Part shown: one piece after another, positions 1 through 6,648 of the stretch
Layout: every line of letters begins with the position of its first letter
Position numbering within the stretch: the first letter of the stretch is position 1
Source of the DNA: Gammaproteobacteria bacterium
GTDB taxonomy: Bacteria > Pseudomonadota > Gammaproteobacteria > Steroidobacterales > Steroidobacteraceae
DNA length: 40,791 nt
Direction of reading: 5' to 3'
Assembly (NCBI GenBank): GCA_012026925.1
Contig: VEPJ01000147.1
Span: 12,787 to 53,577 of the forward strand
Program-made: the position numbers and the translations under genes
Notes under the pieces: model-generated
Told to the model about the DNA's origin: nothing
Seen by the model: the letters and a program-made list of their open reading frames with translations, nothing else
Database searches by the model: none

Positions 1-281
1 TCGAGCGGCCGCCGCTGCCGACCAACGTCGTCATCTCGAACGTCGCGTGGCCGCCATTCCCCCTGTTCGTCGCGGGCGCCCGCGCTCTAACGTACTCGCC
101 GGTATCGATCCCCTACCACGGCTGCGCGCTCAACATCACCGTGTACAGCTACGACGGCAAGCTGTTCTTCGGCCTGACGGGCGCGCGCAATGCACTGCCG
201 GACCTCGGGGACCTCGCCGACGGCGTGCGTGTCGAACTGAAGTTGCTCGGCAGGAGTCCGCGGCGGAGGCGCGCGGGATGA
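1..281 (+). CDS. Wax ester synthase/diacylglycerol acyltransferase (WS/DGAT), C-terminal fragment
   Basis: This open frame enters from the left edge (complete codons from base 3) and ends at TGA 279-281, giving 92 residues of a C-terminus. The piece contains NVVISNV, a PPFPL..AGA stretch, SIPYHGCALNITV and YDGKLFFGLTGAR. These match the C-terminal WS/DGAT domain (DUF1298), where NxxxSNVPGP..PLY..GA and LNIT..SY.G.L.FGL are conserved. The family joins acyl-CoA to fatty alcohols or diacylglycerol to make storage wax ester or triacylglycerol at the inner membrane. The catalytic HHxxxDG motif would lie upstream, outside the window. The stop overlaps the start of the next gene as ATGA, so the two are very probably translationally coupled. 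Confidence 0.8.
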   Translation, partial: ERPPLPTNVVISNVAWPPFPLFVAGARALTYSPVSIPYHGCALNITVYSYDGKLFFGLTGARNALPDLGDLADGVRVELKLLGRSPRRRRAG

Positions 282-1063
282 CGAAGATCCCGCGGCCGCT
301 GCTGACGCTGCTCGAGACGCGCGCGGGCCTCGAGGCCGGCACAACGCTGCTCGCACTGCCGCTGCTTGGCCGAGCGCCGCTCGGGGACGGCCACCCGGTC
401 CTGCTGCTGCCGGGCTTCGGGGCGGGCGACGTCTCGATGCAGCCGCTGCGTCGGTTCCTGATGTCGCGCCACTATCACGTCGAGACCTGGGGGTTCGGCC
501 GCAACACGGGTTTCAGTCGCAAGTTCTCCAACGTGATCGAGCAGAAGGTGCGCTACCTGCACCACCGGCACCGCCGCAAGGTGAGCCTCGTCGGCTGGAG
601 CCTCGGTGGCGTATTCGCCTTCTACGCGGCCCATGTCGCGCCCGAGTGCATCCGTTGCGTGATCTCGCTCGGCAGCCCGCTGCGCCTCGATCCCGACCGC
701 CGCCCGCCGCCCGGGGTGACGGCCATGTACAAGGCGATTTCCGCCCCCGCGGGCCCGGTGGCGCACCAGGCCCGTGCCCGCTCGCGGTCGATGCGCGCGC
801 CGCCGCCGGTCCCGTCGACCTGCATCTACTCCGAGCACGACGGGTTCGTGCCGCCCGAGCAGGCCACCCTGCCGGGCGACCCGGCGGACCATGAGAACGT
901 GCGCGTGCCGGGCAGCCACATGGGCCTCGGCTTCAACAGCTTCGTGATGTGGGTCGTGGCGGACCGCCTCGCCCAGCACGAAGGCCATTGGCACCCCTTC
1001 CGCGCGACCGGCCCCGTCGCGCCGATCTTCCGCGCACTCCGCCTGCCGACTGCATCCGCCTGA
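278..1063 (+). CDS. Alpha/beta-hydrolase fold protein coupled to WS/DGAT
   Basis: The product is 261 aa. The ATG at 278 is preferred over longer in-frame starts because it overlaps the upstream stop (ATGA) and everything before it belongs to the WS/DGAT frame. The oxyanion-type strand VLLLPGFGAG lies near residues 41-50. The nucleophile elbow GWSLGG puts Ser108 in place, with probable acid Asp188 (SEHDGFV) and His214 (GSHMGLG), a complete Ser-Asp-His triad. There is no signal peptide, so it should be cytosolic or peripheral to the membrane. Esterase, lipase and acyltransferase members of this fold often sit beside lipid-storage genes, so hydrolysis or transfer of a neutral-lipid acyl group is a reasonable inference, but the substrate is not visible in the sequence. 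A terminator candidate follows at 1123-1154. Confidence 0.82.
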   Translation: MTKIPRPLLTLLETRAGLEAGTTLLALPLLGRAPLGDGHPVLLLPGFGAGDVSMQPLRRFLMSRHYHVETWGFGRNTGFSRKFSNVIEQKVRYLHHRHRRKVSLVGWSLGGVFAFYAAHVAPECIRCVISLGSPLRLDPDRRPPPGVTAMYKAISAPAGPVAHQARARSRSMRAPPPVPSTCIYSEHDGFVPPEQATLPGDPADHENVRVPGSHMGLGFNSFVMWVVADRLAQHEGHWHPFRATGPVAPIFRALRLPTASA

Positions 1064-1122
1064 GATTTCGAGGCGCAAGATCGCCGCGGGTGACCCGCGC
1101 TGCAATCGAACGCGGATGAGAT

Positions 1123-1154
1123 TCAATCGCAACCAATTGGCGCGATTGATTTTT
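1123..1154 (+). terminator. Rho-independent terminator after the WS/DGAT-hydrolase operon
   Basis: A perfect 8-bp inverted repeat, TCAATCGC (1123-1130) and GCGATTGA (1142-1149), is followed directly by five T (1150-1154). The 11-base loop itself contains the palindrome CCAATTGG. The position, 60 bases after the hydrolase stop and 50 before the next start, fits a terminator. The stem is only half G+C, so its strength is uncertain; the inner palindrome could also be a protein-binding site. Confidence 0.6.
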
Positions 1155-1203
1155 CCACCTGCCACCGTCTAACCGGCGCAAGACCTCAAGGAGCCGGGTT
1201 CCC

Positions 1204-3021
1204 ATGCGAAGGCAAATCGTTGGCCGCGTGTCGTTCAACTCGTTGGTGCTCGTCGCATTTATCGCCCTGGCGGGCTGCGGTGGCGGCGGCGGGAGCAGCA
1301 GCGGGACCGGGAGCGATACCGGTGGTGGCGGCACCGGGGGTGGCAGCTCCGGCGGATCGGGCGGCGGCTCCAGCGGCTCGGGAAGCGGAACCGCCAGCTA
1401 CAAGATCGTCGCCACCAACGACCTCGGCATGCACTGCGTGGACGCCGATTTCTCGGTGTTCTCGATCCTCCCGCCCTACAACGTGGTCAACGCGCAGGTC
1501 GTACGCACCGACGGCAGCGGGAATCCAGCGCTCGTCAATGATGCGAACGTCGTGCTGCGTTACTCCGCCGTCGCCGATGGCAACGGCTCCGTGAACAGCC
1601 GCAGCCAGGACAAGACCAACTTCTGGCGGTACGTCGCACAGACCTACGGCGCGAACCTGGCCCCCGGCCAGGGGCTCAAGGGGCTCTACATGCCGGCCGA
1701 GGCACCGGGGCCGGCGCAGACGACCTTCGGCTGGAACGCCTCGGCCGGGTTGTTCAAGGCCGAAGGCATTCCGATCCTCCCGGTGGACGACGCGGGCCGC
1801 ACCAATCGCTATCCGCTCATGCGTCTCACCGCGACCGACAAGACGACCGGGCAGACGCTGGCCACGCTCGACGTCGTCCTGCCCGTCTCCGAGGAAACGA
1901 CGTGTTCCGACTGTCACGCGACCGGCTCGGTTGCCGCGAAGGCATCCGGCATCACGTGGTCCTCGGCGGCGAACCTCGAGGTGCAGTCGCGCGAGAACAT
2001 CCTGCTGCTGCACGACAGCCGCATGGGCACGCAGCTGATGGCGTCGAAGCCCGTGCTTTGCGCCGGCTGTCACTACTCGACCGCGCTCGACCTGGCCGGC
2101 ACGGGGCCCGCCGGCGCGCAGGTCGGCAAGCCGACGATGTCCGCCGCGATGCACGCCTACCACAGCAACAAGATGCTGAACGCGGCGGGCACGCCGTACG
2201 CCGATCGATGGGTGGCACAGGGCGGCACGCCGCCAGCCCCCGCGACTCAGTCGTGCTACCTGTGCCACCCGGGCAAGAGCACCCAGTGCCTGCGCGGGGC
2301 GATGACGAATGCCGTCACGTGCCAGAACTGCCACGGCGGGATGAGCGCCGTCGGAGGCGCCGCAGCGCTCGCCGCAGGCGGCAGCATCGATGGCGCCAAC
2401 GACGGCAAGTCGCGGCGACCCTGGGTCGACCTGCCGCGCTGCCAGTCGTGCCACACGGGCGATGCCAACAGCCACGTCACCCTGCCCGACGCGTCGCTCA
2501 TGGCCACCGATGGCATCCGCACCCTGCTCGCCTTCGACGCGGCGGACGCTGCGGCATCGCCGCGCAAGGCGACGAACTCGCGCTTCGCCGAAAATGCGAA
2601 CACCCTTTACCGGTACAGCAAGGGCCACGGCGGCGTGGCCTGCGAAGGCTGCCACAACAGCACCCACGCCATCTGGCCGAACCCGGTCGACACGCACAAC
2701 GACAACGTCGCCGCCCAGCAGGTGCAGGGCCACGCCGGAACGATCACCGAGTGCAACGCGTGCCACGGCGCGGGCACGATTGCGCTGGGACTCAACGGGC
2801 CGCACGGCATGCACGTCGTGGCGGACTCGCGCTGGCGCAGCGGCGGGCACGGCGGCGTCGCCAAGCAGAACCGCCAGGCCTGCGCCGCGTGCCACGGTGC
2901 GACCTTCCGCGGCTCGGTGCTCTCGAGCACTGCCGCCCAGCGCAACTGGGGTTCGCGCACCGTCGCCAAGGGCACGATGGTCGGCTGCTACGACTGCCAC
3001 AACGGACCGAACGGTGACTGA
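1204..3021 (+). CDS. Nine-heme c-type cytochrome lipoprotein with Gly/Ser tether
   Basis: The product is 605 aa. The ATG at 1204 follows AAGGAG (1188-1193). A lipoprotein signal ends in the lipobox LAGC (Cys25), followed by a roughly 38-residue Gly/Ser/Thr linker (26-63). A conserved non-heme domain opens with NDLGMHC and SVFSILPPYN (about 66-230). Nine CxxCH heme sites follow, with first cysteines at 234, 286, 351, 373, 413, 480, 517, 560 and 595; many extra histidines could be distal ligands. It should be an envelope-anchored electron carrier on the periplasmic or outer face. The next gene is a paralog aligned over the whole domain-plus-heme region with all nine heme sites conserved. No MtrB-type porin, terminal reductase or heme-lyase gene lies beside it, so its electron partners are unknown. 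I do not recognise a named family beyond multiheme cytochrome c. Confidence 0.9.
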   Translation: MRRQIVGRVSFNSLVLVAFIALAGCGGGGGSSSGTGSDTGGGGTGGGSSGGSGGGSSGSGSGTASYKIVATNDLGMHCVDADFSVFSILPPYNVVNAQVVRTDGSGNPALVNDANVVLRYSAVADGNGSVNSRSQDKTNFWRYVAQTYGANLAPGQGLKGLYMPAEAPGPAQTTFGWNASAGLFKAEGIPILPVDDAGRTNRYPLMRLTATDKTTGQTLATLDVVLPVSEETTCSDCHATGSVAAKASGITWSSAANLEVQSRENILLLHDSRMGTQLMASKPVLCAGCHYSTALDLAGTGPAGAQVGKPTMSAAMHAYHSNKMLNAAGTPYADRWVAQGGTPPAPATQSCYLCHPGKSTQCLRGAMTNAVTCQNCHGGMSAVGGAAALAAGGSIDGANDGKSRRPWVDLPRCQSCHTGDANSHVTLPDASLMATDGIRTLLAFDAADAAASPRKATNSRFAENANTLYRYSKGHGGVACEGCHNSTHAIWPNPVDTHNDNVAAQQVQGHAGTITECNACHGAGTIALGLNGPHGMHVVADSRWRSGGHGGVAKQNRQACAACHGATFRGSVLSSTAAQRNWGSRTVAKGTMVGCYDCHNGPNGD

Positions 3022-3076
3022 ACGCCGGCGGCCATCGGCCGCTCGCTGCGCTGCGGTGCCGCACGGCGCTGCGAAT

Positions 3077-3094
3077 CGATCGCAACTGCGATCG
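3077..3094. promoter_or_regulatory. Palindrome in the 179-bp gap between the cytochrome genes
   Basis: The site is CGATCGCA-AC-TGCGATCG, an 8-bp perfect inverted repeat with a 2-base centre, too tight for a good RNA hairpin and therefore more like a protein-binding dyad. The same gap holds GCGGCC-ATC-GGCCGC (3028-3042) just after the first stop, and a CACGAC/GTCGTG repeat (3137-3158) upstream of the second start. No convincing -10/-35 pair was found. The spacing suggests the second cytochrome may have its own control, but binding is unproven. Confidence 0.3.
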
Positions 3095-3200
3095 TGAGCG
3101 GCGTCGCGAATTCATTAGATGACGCTGATATGTCGGCACGACTTCGGTAAACGTCGTGTCGCAGGCCGGCGCGCGGCGCCGACACCACCCGGGAGGTCCC

Positions 3201-5501
3201 ATGACAATGAAGCAGAACACCGCGGCGACTCGAGCTTCGAGCGTCGCAACACCCGTCGACCGATGCGCACGCGAAGCGCTCGGCATGGTGCGGCGTTGGC
3301 TCCCTGCGCTCGCAGGTTTCGCCGCACTGGCCCTGGCCGGTCCGGCACAGGCCGCGCTGACGCTCAAGCCCACGAGCGTGACGATGGCCACCGGCGCGAC
3401 GTCCACCGTGCAGATCAGCAGCGGCGCCGGCCAGATCCAGGCCGAATCGAAGAACACCGCGGTCGTGACCGTGTCGCTGTCGAACGTCACCAATAGCAGC
3501 GCGACGCTGACCCTCAGGGGCGTGGCGCCCGGCTCCGCGACGGTCTACGTCCGCGACGCGAAGACCTCGAACATCAGCCTCCCGGTCACCGTCACCGCGC
3601 CGATGAGCGTGTCACCGACCTCGCTGTCGCTCACGCCGGGCACGACCGGGAAGCTGACGGCCAGCAACTACTCCGGCACCGTCACGGCCAGCTCCTCGAA
3701 CACCGGCGTCGCGACGGTCTCCGTCAGCGCCAACGTCGTCACGGTCAAGGGCATCGCGGCGGGTTCCGCCACGGTTGCCGTGAAGGACAGCAAGGTGACC
3801 GTCAACGTGCCGGTCACCGTGAGCTCCTCGACGGCGAGCACGAGCTGGGTCTACAAGATCCTCGCAACGAACGACCTCGGCATGCACTGCGTGGATGCCG
3901 ACTTCTCGGTGTTCTCGATCCTCCCGCCCTACAACGTGGTCAACGCGCAGGTCGTGCGCCGCGCCTCGACCGGCAAGCCGGTGGTCCTGAACGACTCGAC
4001 CGTGAGCCTCCGCTACGAGGCCGTGGGTGACACCGCGGGATCGATCAACAGCACCAGCCTCAGCTCGACGCTCGGGCCGAAGACGAATTTCTGGACGTAT
4101 GCCGCCCAGGTCTATGGCGCGACGAACCTCCCGAAAGGGCAGGGCCTCAAGGGCCTATACATGCCGAAGGACGCGCCCAGCCTCGCAGCGCACTCGCTCG
4201 CCTGGAACACGGGCGGCGGACTCTTCAAGGCCGAAGGCGTGCCGATCCTGCCGGTGGACGACGCCGGCGCGAAGAATCGCTATCCGCTGATGCGGCTCGT
4301 GGCGACCGAGAAAGCGACCGGCAAGGACGTTGCATACCTCGACGTCGTGCTGCCGGTATCGGAAGAGACAACCTGCTCCGACTGTCACCTGAGCGGCGGC
4401 ATCGCTGCTCCCGCGACCGCAGGCGGCTGGTCCACGGCTTCGAACGCCGAAATCCAGTCGCGCGAGAACATCCTGATCCTGCACGACCGCAAGAACGGGA
4501 CGAGCCTGATGACGTCGAAGCCCGTGCTTTGCGCCGGCTGCCACTACTCCCCGGCCCTCGATCTCGCCGGCGCCGGGCCGCAGGGCCCGCAGAAGGTCAA
4601 CCCGACGATGTCCTCGGCCATGCACGCCTATCACGCCAACAAGATGGTCAGTTCGTCCGGCGTCGTGTACCCGGACAACTGGATCCCGGTTGGCGGCGCG
4701 CCCGACCCGCTGAAGCAGGGTTGCTACACCTGTCACCCGGGCAAGAACACGAAGTGCCTGCGTGGCGCGATGACCGAGACGGTGAACTGCCAGAACTGCC
4801 ATGGAGGCATGGCGGCCGTGGGTGGCACGACCCCGCTCCTTGCGGGTGGCAGCATCGACGGCACGAACGACGGCAAGTCGCGGCGTCCGTGGACGGACCT
4901 GCCCCGCTGCCAGTCGTGCCACACTGGTGATGCCGTCAACAACCTCAACGCCAAGCTCGATCCGGCGATCATCGCATCGGACGGCATGCGCGCGATCCTG
5001 GCTTTCACGCCTGGCGATGCGTCTGCCTCCCCGCGACTCGCGAGCAACACCCGCTTCGCCGAGAACACGGGCAAGCTGTACCGCTTCAGCAAGGGCCACA
5101 GCGGCATCGCCTGCGAGGGCTGCCACAACAGCACGCACGCGATCTGGGCGAACCCGGATGACAAGCACAACGACAACGTGGCGGCGAACCAGCTCCAGGG
5201 CCACACCGGCACCGTGACGGAGTGCTCCACCTGCCACGCGGCCGGGTCGCTTGCGCTCACGCTGAACGGCCCGCACGGCATGCACAACGTCGGCGACTCG
5301 CGCTGGACATCGGGCCACGAGAGCCTGGCGAAGGCCAATGTCCAGGCCTGCGCGGCGTGCCATGGCACCAACTACCGTGGCACCGTGCTCTCGCGGACCG
5401 CGGCGATCCGGACGTGGAACACGGAGTTCGGCACCCGCACCGTGGCCAAGGGCCAGGTCGTGGGCTGCTACGACTGCCACAACGGACCGAACGGCGGCTG
5501 A
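3201..5501 (+). CDS. Nine-heme c-type cytochrome, secreted, with two N-terminal Ig-like domains
   Basis: The product is 766 aa. The ATG at 3201 follows GGGAGG (3191-3196); an in-frame GTG at 3156 and an ATG at 3285 are alternatives. A Sec signal with a long n-region ends near AGPAQA (about 46-51). Two repeats of about 75 residues, each opening with a PTS(V/L) strand and containing G(V/I)A(P/A)GSATV (about 53-131 and 135-207), look like bacterial Ig-like (BIG2) domains. The rest is collinear with the upstream cytochrome: the NDLGMHC domain from about 224, then CxxCH sites starting at 392, 444, 508, 530, 570, 638, 675, 717 and 756. It has no lipobox, so it is free in the periplasm or exported. 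The pair looks like a tandem duplication in which each copy took a different N-terminal targeting or adhesion module. An extracellular electron-transfer role is inferred. Confidence 0.9.
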   Translation: MTMKQNTAATRASSVATPVDRCAREALGMVRRWLPALAGFAALALAGPAQAALTLKPTSVTMATGATSTVQISSGAGQIQAESKNTAVVTVSLSNVTNSSATLTLRGVAPGSATVYVRDAKTSNISLPVTVTAPMSVSPTSLSLTPGTTGKLTASNYSGTVTASSSNTGVATVSVSANVVTVKGIAAGSATVAVKDSKVTVNVPVTVSSSTASTSWVYKILATNDLGMHCVDADFSVFSILPPYNVVNAQVVRRASTGKPVVLNDSTVSLRYEAVGDTAGSINSTSLSSTLGPKTNFWTYAAQVYGATNLPKGQGLKGLYMPKDAPSLAAHSLAWNTGGGLFKAEGVPILPVDDAGAKNRYPLMRLVATEKATGKDVAYLDVVLPVSEETTCSDCHLSGGIAAPATAGGWSTASNAEIQSRENILILHDRKNGTSLMTSKPVLCAGCHYSPALDLAGAGPQGPQKVNPTMSSAMHAYHANKMVSSSGVVYPDNWIPVGGAPDPLKQGCYTCHPGKNTKCLRGAMTETVNCQNCHGGMAAVGGTTPLLAGGSIDGTNDGKSRRPWTDLPRCQSCHTGDAVNNLNAKLDPAIIASDGMRAILAFTPGDASASPRLASNTRFAENTGKLYRFSKGHSGIACEGCHNSTHAIWANPDDKHNDNVAANQLQGHTGTVTECSTCHAAGSLALTLNGPHGMHNVGDSRWTSGHESLAKANVQACAACHGTNYRGTVLSRTAAIRTWNTEFGTRTVAKGQVVGCYDCHNGPNGG

Positions 5502-5516
5502 CCGCGGCTGGTTCAA

Positions 5517-5543
5517 GGCCGGCGGGCGCAATGCCCGCCGGCC
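5517..5543. terminator. GC-rich hairpin between convergent stops
   Basis: A perfect 11-bp inverted repeat, GGCCGGCGGGC (5517-5527) and GCCCGCCGGCC (5533-5543), has a GCAAT loop. It fills the 44-bp gap between the cytochrome stop on plus and the FUSC-like stop on minus. There is no T tract on either side, so it is not a textbook intrinsic terminator, but its place and stability suit a bidirectional 3'-end structure. Confidence 0.5.
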
Positions 5544-5545
5544 GC

Positions 5546-6472
5546 TCACGCAGGGACGTGGCCCGGGTCGGGCCGGATCGTCCAGAGCAGCCACTGCCCG
5601 AGCATCGCTACGCCGAAGACGACCGAGCACGCGAGCACGGCGGACTGCAGGTACTCGAGCGCAGGTGCGTGGCCACCCGGGTGGCTCGCGACCAGCACGA
5701 GGAGTGGCGTGAAGAGCACCGCCCGGAGCCAGCGCCGTGTCATCCCTGCCACGAGCAGGATCGTGCCGAGCGCCACGAGCATCACCGCACGCATCGCAGG
5801 GGCATCGAAGACCTCGATCAGCGCCACGAGCGCCACGGTCCCGACGAGCGAACCGGCAAGATCGGCGAGAGAGCGGCCCACGGACCCGCTGAGCGCGGGA
5901 TGGCCGGTCGCGGCGACCGCGAGCGGCAACCACCATCCGTGGGCGACCCCGAAGGCCCGGGCCGCGAACCACGCCACGGTGACGAGCACCGTGAGCAGCA
6001 CGGCGTAACTCAGCGCCGTCTGCGGGTGCACCGCGCGTTCATCGAGGTTGACGTCACGCAGGCCCGTGCTTGCAACGACGTACCCGTACGTCGAGCCAGC
6101 CAGCATTGCCAGCGCCGGCGCAAGTGCAGCCGACGGCGTCGCAGGCTCGCTCGACCCGATCAGCGTGGCGGCCAGGACCGCCAGCAGTCCACGCTGCAGG
6201 CCCTGTGAACTTGCCGCCCCAACCACCGCCGCAGCTGCCACGATCAATGCAGCGACGCCACTCGTGGACTGGGCCGTGATGGCGGCTGCCGCGTAGACGA
6301 CCGGGAGCAGCACTGAGAAGCCGCCGACGGGACGGGCGCGCAGCGTGATCTGCACCGCAAGCAGCGTGCCGAGCGCGACGAAGTGGGCGAACAACGCGTA
6401 GCCGGCCAGGTACAGGCCTGCTGCCGGTCCAAGCAGCAGCACAAGCACGCCGAACGCTCTGGTTGTTGTCAT
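5546..6472 (-). CDS. FUSC-like multi-spanning inner-membrane protein
   Basis: The product is 308 aa. The ATG at 6472 (MTTTRAF) is chosen over an upstream in-frame start because a promoter candidate sits at 6523-6551 and the extra 20 residues are not hydrophobic. The chain is almost entirely hydrophobic, with about nine or ten membrane segments in two halves separated near residues 165-175 by a short polar stretch. The segment from GHPALSGSVGRSLADLAGS resembles the second half of FUSC-family proteins (aromatic acid efflux and fusaric acid resistance relatives), but the usual cytoplasmic domain is absent and the protein is half the usual length. Transport is a guess from the fold; no substrate can be read. 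It lies 176 bp downstream of the patatin gene on the same strand. Confidence 0.6.
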   Translation of the reverse strand: MTTTRAFGVLVLLLGPAAGLYLAGYALFAHFVALGTLLAVQITLRARPVGGFSVLLPVVYAAAAITAQSTSGVAALIVAAAAVVGAASSQGLQRGLLAVLAATLIGSSEPATPSAALAPALAMLAGSTYGYVVASTGLRDVNLDERAVHPQTALSYAVLLTVLVTVAWFAARAFGVAHGWWLPLAVAATGHPALSGSVGRSLADLAGSLVGTVALVALIEVFDAPAMRAVMLVALGTILLVAGMTRRWLRAVLFTPLLVLVASHPGGHAPALEYLQSAVLACSVVFGVAMLGQWLLWTIRPDPGHVPA

Positions 6473-6522
6473 GGTCGTGGCCCGCCCCAAGTCGGTGCAA
6501 GATCTGCGCCACGGCCCCTGCT

Positions 6523-6551
6523 CCCATATCAATCAATCACTTGAATGCCAA
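6523..6551 (-). promoter_or_regulatory. Possible sigma70 promoter for the FUSC-like gene
   Basis: On the minus strand, TTGGCA (6546-6551) is separated by 17 bases from TATGGG (6523-6528). The -35 is one base from consensus and the -10 is poor. The flanks are noticeably AT-rich compared with the rest of the window. The expected start is about 45 bases upstream of the ATG at 6472. Confidence 0.35.
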
Positions 6552-6648
6552 ATGGAAATGGCGGGCCCATGATATGTAAAAAATGCCGACGAGCCGGACC
6601 GAGTTCATTGCGTGCCCCCATCGCCCGCCGACGGCGGTGCGGTGACGC

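Noticed and set aside
47-277. N-terminal extension of the alpha/beta hydrolase
   Set aside because: This stretch encodes the WS/DGAT C-terminus in another frame, and ATG 278 overlaps its stop.
1085-1099. CGCGGG-TGA-CCCGCG hairpin after the hydrolase as the terminator
   Set aside because: It has a 3-base loop and no T tract; the repeat at 1123-1154 followed by five T is the better candidate.
1146-1172. TTGATT / TCTAAC as a promoter for the first cytochrome gene
   Set aside because: The spacer is only 15 bases and the -35 falls in the terminator stem; too weak to annotate.
1279-1392. GC-rich repetitive DNA resembling a minisatellite
   Set aside because: It encodes the Gly/Ser/Thr tether of the cytochrome lipoprotein; the irregular codons fit a protein linker, not a DNA repeat element.
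1186-3000. Long minus-strand frame over the first cytochrome, and the similar one at 4155-5972
   Set aside because: Both lie opposite nine intact CxxCH motifs and lack a signal, domain or ribosome site.
1204-5501. Identification as MtrA/OmcA/MtrC or as nitrite or tetrathionate reductase cytochromes
   Set aside because: The heme number and spacing, the NDLGMHC domain and the absence of a porin or catalytic-site motif do not match those families.
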